DNA of 64,000 nt, from NCBI GenBank assembly GCA_024803745.1, contig JANJXV010000043.1, forward strand, positions 25,001 to 89,000, given 5' to 3'. This document shows, in pieces, positions 57,287 through 64,000 of the stretch. A program made the translations under genes and the position numbers. The notes under the pieces were generated by a model. That model had not been told where the DNA came from, searched no databases, and was given only the letters and a program-made list of their open reading frames with translations. Every line of letters begins with the position of its first letter. Within the stretch, counting starts at the first letter, position 1. The DNA comes from Megascapheus bottae (lineage: Eukaryota; Chordata; Mammalia; Rodentia; Geomyidae).

Positions 57287-57687
57287 TGCCGGGGCCAACC
57301 GGCAGCAAACCAGGGTTCGCAGATTTTGATTCCTGAAACAGGGGGCAAGGACTAGGAAAAAATAGAAGAGAGACAAACAGATGGGTTTCAGGAGGGCTAC
57401 AGCCCAAATCAGGAGCCACAGCTTAAGAAGCCTGTAGCCCAAGACCGTAACCCAGTTTATTTCCAGTTCTGAATCTTGAATACACTTCTTTAAACTAGGG
57501 AACTGCCAGGGGCTACATTCGTACAAACAGTATCAAGTCTGAAATAGGTTGAATGAGAAGCTATCAAGTCCCAAACAGGTTAAATGAGAAGCTATTGACA
57601 CAGCCCAAAATCATGATAAGAGCTTACTTCCTTGTGTACTCAATTGTGCGGGTCCAAGGTCACTGACCCCACAGTCAGTCCCCAAAA
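57287..57687 (-). repeat. 3' LTR of third provirus
   Basis: Matches 61466-61887. On the minus strand its first bases read TTTTGGGG, so the terminal TG dinucleotide has mutated after integration. Confidence 0.9.
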
Positions 57688-57711
57688 TCTCCCCCATCTT
57701 TATTTTAAAAG
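57688..57711 (-). other. Polypurine tract of third provirus
   Basis: Minus-strand purine run ending GATGGGGGAGA next to the LTR. Same as in the outer provirus except one base. Confidence 0.8.
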
Positions 57712-58900
57712 AAACACAAGTGCAATTTTTTACTCTTTTCTATACCCCTAATTTATCCTGTCACATTTTCCAAAAATGACTTTGGTCCCTTGGTCTAACA
57801 GGGATTGATGGGCGGAGATTCAACTTCTGTGACTTCTTCAAGATGACTCAAGGGGTGTTGTATCTGTGCTTGACCAGGGACCTTAAGAAGCCTAGCCTGT
57901 TTTATCAAGGGGTTGCAAGGATTAGATATTAGGAACAACAATTTACTCCAAACTAGAGAGCATATTTGACATTTAACAACTGCACAAACCATCTTTGGCT
58001 ACAATAGTGTAGCTTACATAGCACCCATTTGCAAAGGCATTTTCTTGATTGTCTGGGGAACTAAATTTCTGCAACCTTAACAATACTTCAGTTGTCAGAT
58101 CTAAACAGATTAATAGAGACACAAGCCTCAGATCCACAAACTTTTCCTGAATTTGTGGCTGGTGTTAAAAATAAAAAATAAAAATTTCGCTCAATTAGGA
58201 CTTTAAACTACCCACTATCACAGAAGATAGACAAGTTCCTGCCCAGTTATGAAAGGCACGGGCATTAGTAAGGCATGCTTACAAACTATTCTATGACCTC
58301 CCGGCTCTGATTAATATTGAATGGCCAAGCACGAGTGACTCTAGGATCTGACACCATCTCTGCCATCCACGCAGAGGCTTTCTGCATCTGGATACTTCAT
58401 TGTTCCAGTAGTGTCTCTCCAAACAGGGATAAACATCCCATGGGCAATTCACTTGCTTGGTTGCTGGACTTGAACTCGGGGTCTGGGTACTGTCCCTCAG
58501 CTCTCCAGCTCAAGGCTAGCACGCTGCCACTTTGAGCTCCAAAACAACTCTGCCTCAATTAGCACTCTGCTGCCAGATTAGACACCACAGTCTCACAGGG
58601 ACTTGACCACCCAGGCCTCTGTTTTAGGCCCACAGTGCACCTTTTCAAACAAACAAACAAACAAACAAAAATAAAATAAAATAAAATAAAACGCAGACAT
58701 ACAGGGGGGTCAGCCGACTTCTACTTACCTCTGGAGGCCTTTGCTTTTCACCTGGGCATCTTTTACAAAAAAGGTTATTAAGAAGAGGGATGGTAAAGAC
58801 AAAATAATGTCACATATTAAATTGTGTAGAGTCAATGAATATGTTAAAAGGTCCCTACATAATAGTAAAAGGAGGAGAAACACAGCTCATATGAATGTGT
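57712..58900 (-). other. Non-coding block in env position, with SINE
   Basis: Stops in all frames. 57838-58615 matches, in inverted orientation, 32290-33190 of the inner provirus, including the same SINE (one ID-like unit here at about 58460-58530). An (AAAC)n/(AAAT)n run lies at 58646-58691. No envelope features. Confidence 0.78.
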
Positions 58901-58912
58901 GGAACAAGTGGA

Positions 58913-59412
58913 TCAGTAGCAGTCCCAATTGACATGCACAAATAACTGAGGTCCTTCCCACGTCGCAGGATGAACCACTGGAGGGTTGGGAGTGTAGGCC
59001 CAGTGAGTCGCTGCTTGGATGGCCACTGTCACTCTCCACGATCCGAACGCAGCGTTCAGGCAGCCAGCGGACGTCATTTTCTCTTGTGAAAAACACATAC
59101 ATGCCCTCGATCCCAGGTTAGAACATGATCGGGTCCAACCAAGCACCAGTTAGGGGATCCTTCCACTTTACTAAGGCAAAAGCACGCTGCTCTCTTTTTT
59201 CCCAGAACCTCTGAGCAGCAGATAAATTATTTGAATCCAAATTCAAAAAATTTAAAACAAATAAAGCATAATTAAGTATATTCACAGGGGTAGCGGGATA
59301 CGACTCTCCTTTCTGTATTTTAGCAATTTGATGTTTTAATAATCCATTAGCTCTCTCCACGATGCCTTGACCTTGAGGATTGTAAGGAATGCCTGTAATA
59401 TGAGTGATATTT
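58913..59412 (-). pseudogene. pol: Integrase C-terminal remnant
   Basis: The end of the integrase core (VERANGLLKHQIAKIQKG) and the DNA-binding C-terminus, closely matching 26300-26800 in the outer provirus. A frame change near 59120 splits it. The left end joins gag/dUTPase sequence near 59412 where about 5 kb present in the outer element is missing. Confidence 0.87.
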
Positions 59413-59453
59413 AAAATAAAGACGGGGGAGAGCATTTGTCCCCAACTCTGGGG

Positions 59454-61338
59454 TCAATACTGAGCAGGTGGAGGAACAGAGATCCAATCCTGCACTGCCT
59501 GGGGTGGCATGGAGGAGGCTGGAGACTGATCTTGGGGGGTTGTTAGAAGATGCACTTGTGGCCGAGAAGAGGGAGGGACTGCCCCATGGTTTTGCGGGTC
59601 CAGGGGCTGGCCCCTTCTCCAGTTTCCCAAAAACGGGCTGCCATTGCGATTTGTTGCTGACTTGCAATCTTTAGCCCAGTGCTTCCCTTTACCACAGCGT
59701 GGACATGTGCCAGGTGATTTTTCTCTCTTTTGCCTGGCCTGGCGTGGGCATTGCGTCATCCAATGTCCTATTTGTCCACAAGAAAAGCAACGCCCTGGGG
59801 GTCTAGCATCCCGAGAATGCCGCTGACCTTTATATTTTAGAAACTCAGTAACAGTCTTTCCTTGAGGAGCGGCAGCTAAGGTAAGGCCTTGTAAATGGGA
59901 GGGTCCAATATCAGCACACAGTGAAATAAAGTCCGTGATTCCTCCCTTATTCCTATGGGGTCTGATAGCCGCCTGACAGGCGGCGTTGGCATTTTCATAG
60001 GCTATGTGTCTAACTATAATCTTCCTTGCATTCTCATCTTGTACTAGGCGGTCTGCAGTCTCCATTAATCGAGACAAAAATTCTAGATAAGGTTCGTTTG
60101 GTCCCTGATTAACTTCTACTAGATTTTTTGTACGATTGGAATTGCGTAACCTTTTCCAAGCCTCTCTCGTCGCAGCATTTATTTGTAAATAGGCCTCCTT
60201 TGCATAACCCAATTGATCTTCGGTGTTTTTATAGTTTCCCTCTCCTAACAACTGATCAACAGTGTAAGGCAGGTTCTTAGACCTATTTGTTTCAATTTTA
60301 GCCCGACACTGTGCAGTGAACTCTGTCTCCCATAATAAGTACTCTCCTGCACTAAGGCATGCTCTGGCAAGCCGCTTCCAGTCATTTGGGCATGCAATAC
60401 CAGCACACGCGGCCTCCAATATTACTTGAGTAAAAGGGGCAGTTGGCCCATATTGGGAGCAGGCACTCTTTAAATCCTGTAACAGTTTAACAGGAACAGG
60501 TTGATGATATACTTGTTCATCATGATCAACTAAACTATGGAAGCATCGAGGCCCTGAAATATCTTCCCTCTCTCTAGCAGCCTGAGTCAGGTATAATTGC
60601 GATGCAGTGTGCCTGGTTGTACTGCCTGTTAAAAGGGACTTGTTGCTAGGGCCTTTAAGCTTGCCTAAAGGTTGAAAAAGGGATTGGGGCCGTAAGGCTG
60701 CAGCCGAAGGTGGTGGGTGTGAGGGGTAAAGTTTAGAATCAGACACCATAGTGGCCTGAGGGTCATCTTTCTTTCCTACTTCTTGGGGGGGCTCTCTGCT
60801 CCATCCCCATTTTCGATAGAAAATGTAGCATTTCTTCTAACTTCTTCTCTATCATAGCCATCTGGCCCTCCATTGACTCATCATAACTTTCCTCCTTGAT
60901 ATTCAAACCTGAATTCTGATACTCAATATCTACTGGTTGTTGTTCCCTTTTCAAGATCTCTCTTAGACTCTCTTGGGCTGCGGCATATGGCTCAGCCTCA
61001 GGGTTTTCAGAAGTGTCCTTTCATTCATAAAGTTCCCTTAATTCAAGATTAAGTTCAGCATTCTCATGTTGAGGATCTATGCATTCACTTACTAAATTCC
61101 ATACATCAATAGCCTCTACTGGGGTCTTTTCGGGGCCATATACATTATAACATTCTTGAATTCTTTTTCCTATCTGCTGCCAGGTTTTTTGGAATTCCTC
61201 CTCTATAAACCTTGGGCATGCCTCCTCGACAAACTGTAGGAAGCTCTGAAGCGCCCCTTTTTCCACCCATGATCCGTGGGCTTCAAGTAGGCCTGTTAAG
61301 ATCGGTAGAAATAACCTATGGCTATTAACTTGACCCAT
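59454..61338 (-). pseudogene. gag: Gag of third provirus, interrupted
   Basis: Starts MGQVNSH at 61338 (Gly2 for myristoylation). The first frame stops at 61021. The middle continues at 60954-60763, and the capsid-nucleocapsid part is open at 60749-59454 (431 residues). That part includes the major homology region and zinc knuckles CFSCGQIGHWMTQC and CPRCGKGKHWAKDC. Apart from the breaks it is very similar to the intact Gag at 35156-37039. Confidence 0.88.
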
Positions 61339-61445
61339 AATTTTTACTCCTGACTATACACTCTCTTAAGATCCTCTCTTAATAGTCCTACGATGTGTAA
61401 CTCACCACAGGGAGGGGTCCTTCACCTTCGTCCCAGATTTTCAGG

Positions 61446-61463
61446 GTCCCTGTTCGGCCGCCA
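61446..61463 (-). other. Primer-binding site of third provirus
   Basis: Minus strand TGGCGGCCGAACAGGGAC, one mismatch from the Lys3-type site of the outer provirus. Confidence 0.85.
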
Positions 61464-61465
61464 GA

Positions 61466-61887
61466 TGCCGGGGCCAACCGGCAGCAAACCAGGGTTCGCA
61501 GATTGGGATTCCTGAAACAGGGGGCAAGGACTAGGAAAAAATAGAAGAGAGACAAACAGATGGGTTTCAGGAGGGCTACAGCCCAAATCAGGAGCCACAG
61601 CTTAAGAAGCCTGTAGCTCAAGACTGTAGCCCAGTTTATTTCCAGTTCTGAATCTTAAATACACTTCTTTAAACTAGGGAACTGCCAGGGGCTACATTCG
61701 TACAAACAGTATCAAGTCTGAAATAGGTTGAATGAGAAGCTATCAAGTCCCAAACAGGTTAAATGAGAAGCTATTGACACAGCCCAAAATCATGATCAGA
61801 GCTTACTTCCTTGTGTACTCAATTGTGCGGGTCCAAGGTCACTGACTCCACAGTCAAGGTCACTGACCCCACAGTCAGTCCCCAACA
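61466..61887 (-). repeat. 5' LTR of third provirus
   Basis: 422 bases. A 21-base segment (CACTGACTCCACAGTC region, 61838-61879) is duplicated relative to the 3' LTR. Confidence 0.9.
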
Positions 61888-61934
61888 ATCATAGATCGCA
61901 ATGCCATAGCAATTTCCTGAGTGCTCAGTTCTAG

Positions 61935-62300
<366 letters not shown>

Positions 62301-64000
62301 GGAGATATGGGTTTTACTGATATGGGTCTTACTCACTGAATCTCATGGAAAGATGTCCTTTCTAAGTGTAGTTGGTAATGATCAGAGTTCATTTCTCTGT
62401 CCTGATCTGGTAAACTGTATAATGTCATATTGTTTGTGCCCAACTCTCCTTTGGTTAGTGTAATTTGAAATTCAATGTGTGCCATGTTTCAAAACTGCAA
62501 GGCTAAAGTAAAATTAGAACAAGAATTTTTAAGCCAAACAAGGAAGTTATTTTTCAGCTACAACTGAAATTGTGAGAGCCTGACTTTATACCAATGGTAT
62601 AGAATACCTCCCTTATTTGTCAAGAATCACAACTCACTTTAAATATAAAAGCCTAGAGTAGAAATCTACTAAGCCTTTATCCTGAGACAAGAACAAACTG
62701 TCCTGCACATCCCTGTACAATGATGTAAATATTTCAATGATGTAGAATGCTTCCAGTTTAATGCACGCATCTCTTTAGAGCCAAAATAAATGGACTCAAG
62801 TTATTATCCTAAAGCATTGTCGTTTATTTTGTGTATTTGGCCTATATAACAGAAAACATGAATGCGATTTTAAGGATTTGGGTTTGGAATTGGAGGGAGG
62901 GATTTTCAATGTCCTCCCCTTCATGCATGAAGATTTAGCTGATTTATTTGCTTTTTGTATGACAGATGACAACACTTGAAGTGAAATATAGGCTGAATAA
63001 GTGACATTTGCTAACTCTTAAATATGCCCACTATCTGAGTATAGTATGAAGTAATTGTATATGCTTGCTGCTATTTTTCCTTCCTTTCAGGATGCTAGTT
63101 CTCAACAGAACTAACCCCCATGTCATTATCTGCTTCCACTGATTGCCTTGTAGGCAGAATCATTGTCCTTTCTTTGGGTCTCTGCCCCTTGTGCCTGGCA
63201 CACAGTGCTTAGAAAATGGGGTCTGAGACAAATCACCTCCCAAACGCCCGATGCTGAATCTCCCTTTGCTGAGCTGGAAGTAGGGATTCATCTTTTTTAC
63301 TCTAGCATTGTCAAGTGATGTTTGGTCTTGCAGAAACACCAACAGGATCCAGGGAACATTGGCTATTGTGTTCCTCCTTAAAAGTATTGTGTTCACAGTC
63401 TGTAGCTCTTTTAAAATAGTATCTATGTCTCATGTTTGTGCACAAATGACTACTTGGGCATAGACTTCATTGCTTTTCTGAGTTTTGGGATGTCTTTCTT
63501 AACCCATTCAAAATTCTACTTGGGACATCATGACAGGTATAGACATTTTCACACGTGACTGGAATTCAGAATGTAGCACTTTATTATACTGGAAAGAAGG
63601 AGTAAGCCAATGCATGTCTTACCCAGAGCCTTGGCTATGGCCTCGTAGTCTATGTAGTAATCAGATTATGTGATTGCCTCACAGTTTGAACATTACTGGT
63701 TGAGCTCTGTCTTCCTTTGCTCCTCCCAAATACTTACATTTTAAAAAATACATCCTTTTTCAGTTCTTTTTTAAGGCAATCATTTTGCTAAGTCAGAACT
63801 GAACTATTAGTAGTATAACTCTATATATAATCTAAAAAGTATAGAAAGAGAGAATAAACTTGGATAATATAAAATCATGTAAAGTGATATCAACTCATCT
63901 GAATAAATCTTGAAATACATTTAGTGACCAATTTTAATATAGCAATGCTTTTACTTAGCCTCTGACAAATGTAAATAGAACAAAAATATTTTCTTGTATT
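62301..64000 (+). other. Probable GABRG2 3' UTR and downstream
   Basis: No other gene seen. AATAAA at 62785-62790 is a plausible early polyadenylation signal and AATAAA at 63853-63858 a later one. Transcript end cannot be fixed from sequence alone. Confidence 0.5.

Larger units (their letters stand above)
57287..61887 (-). mobile_element. Internally deleted betaretrovirus-like provirus in GABRG2 intron
   Basis: Minus strand, antisense to the gene, 4.6 kb. Order: 5' LTR (61466-61887), Lys-type primer site with one mismatch, gag with several breaks, then a deletion from the dUTPase region directly into integrase, a non-coding block and 3' LTR (57287-57687). ATCATA flanks both ends (57281-57286, 61888-61893). 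It is closely related to the outer provirus at 24947-37602 by gag, but its 3' non-coding region differs. LTRs differ by about eight substitutions and a 21-base duplication. Confidence 0.92.

Overview
Mammalian nuclear DNA, almost certainly from a rodent. The support is a decayed B1 SINE at about 20309-20421, many ID-like/dimeric tRNA-type SINEs of the kind I associate with Geomyoidea (pocket mice, kangaroo rats), MIR remnants, a young rodent-type L1 family, and retained introns of a GABA-A receptor gene. The species group is an inference; rodent is firm.

Layout. 1-1258 is degenerate telomere-like repeat (TTAGGG, TGAGGG, GGGGTA variants) with the G-rich strand pointing into the window, so it is interstitial rather than a chromosome end. 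It is fused directly to a 13-kb satellite (1259-14297). The satellite has a ~270-bp monomer, itself a dimer of ~135-bp halves, organised in higher-order units A-B-C-D (~1.08 kb) and A-B-C'-E (~0.9 kb), and it contains a trapped L1 fragment (1786-3524). 14298-24940 has no recognisable gene and holds scattered SINE, MIR and L1 pieces and two microsatellites.

24947-37602 is a minus-strand, env-less betaretrovirus-like provirus (gag, dUTPase-protease, RT-RNase H, integrase; LTRs, tRNA-Lys3-type primer site, 6-bp target duplication). A second, plus-strand gammaretrovirus-like provirus (29615-35085; tRNA-Gln-type primer site, 4-bp duplication) is inserted in its dUTPase region. The inner element is chimeric: a gammaretroviral leader, then ~2.3 kb of non-coding sequence, then RNase H/integrase and env remnants. 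Parts of the non-coding block also occur in the env position of the outer provirus and of a third provirus at 57287-61887.

38318-49408 is L1-rich: a head-to-head L1 pair, one near full-length but inactive L1 (41912-48630, minus) with a GC-rich 5' region, and several 3'-end fragments. From 50171 to 62300 the plus strand carries the 3' half of a GABA-A receptor gamma-2 subunit gene (GABRG2): exon 7, exon 8, the 24-bp alternative exon of the long isoform, and the last coding exon. Exon 8 is split by an L1 3' end flanked by a 15-bp target duplication, and a third provirus (minus strand, internally deleted) sits in the last intron. No earlier GABRG2 exon was recognised before the satellite. With many changes at normally invariant positions, this points to a partial, inactivated duplicate near satellite DNA. 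The only host gene in the window is this one; everything else recognised is repetitive or proviral.
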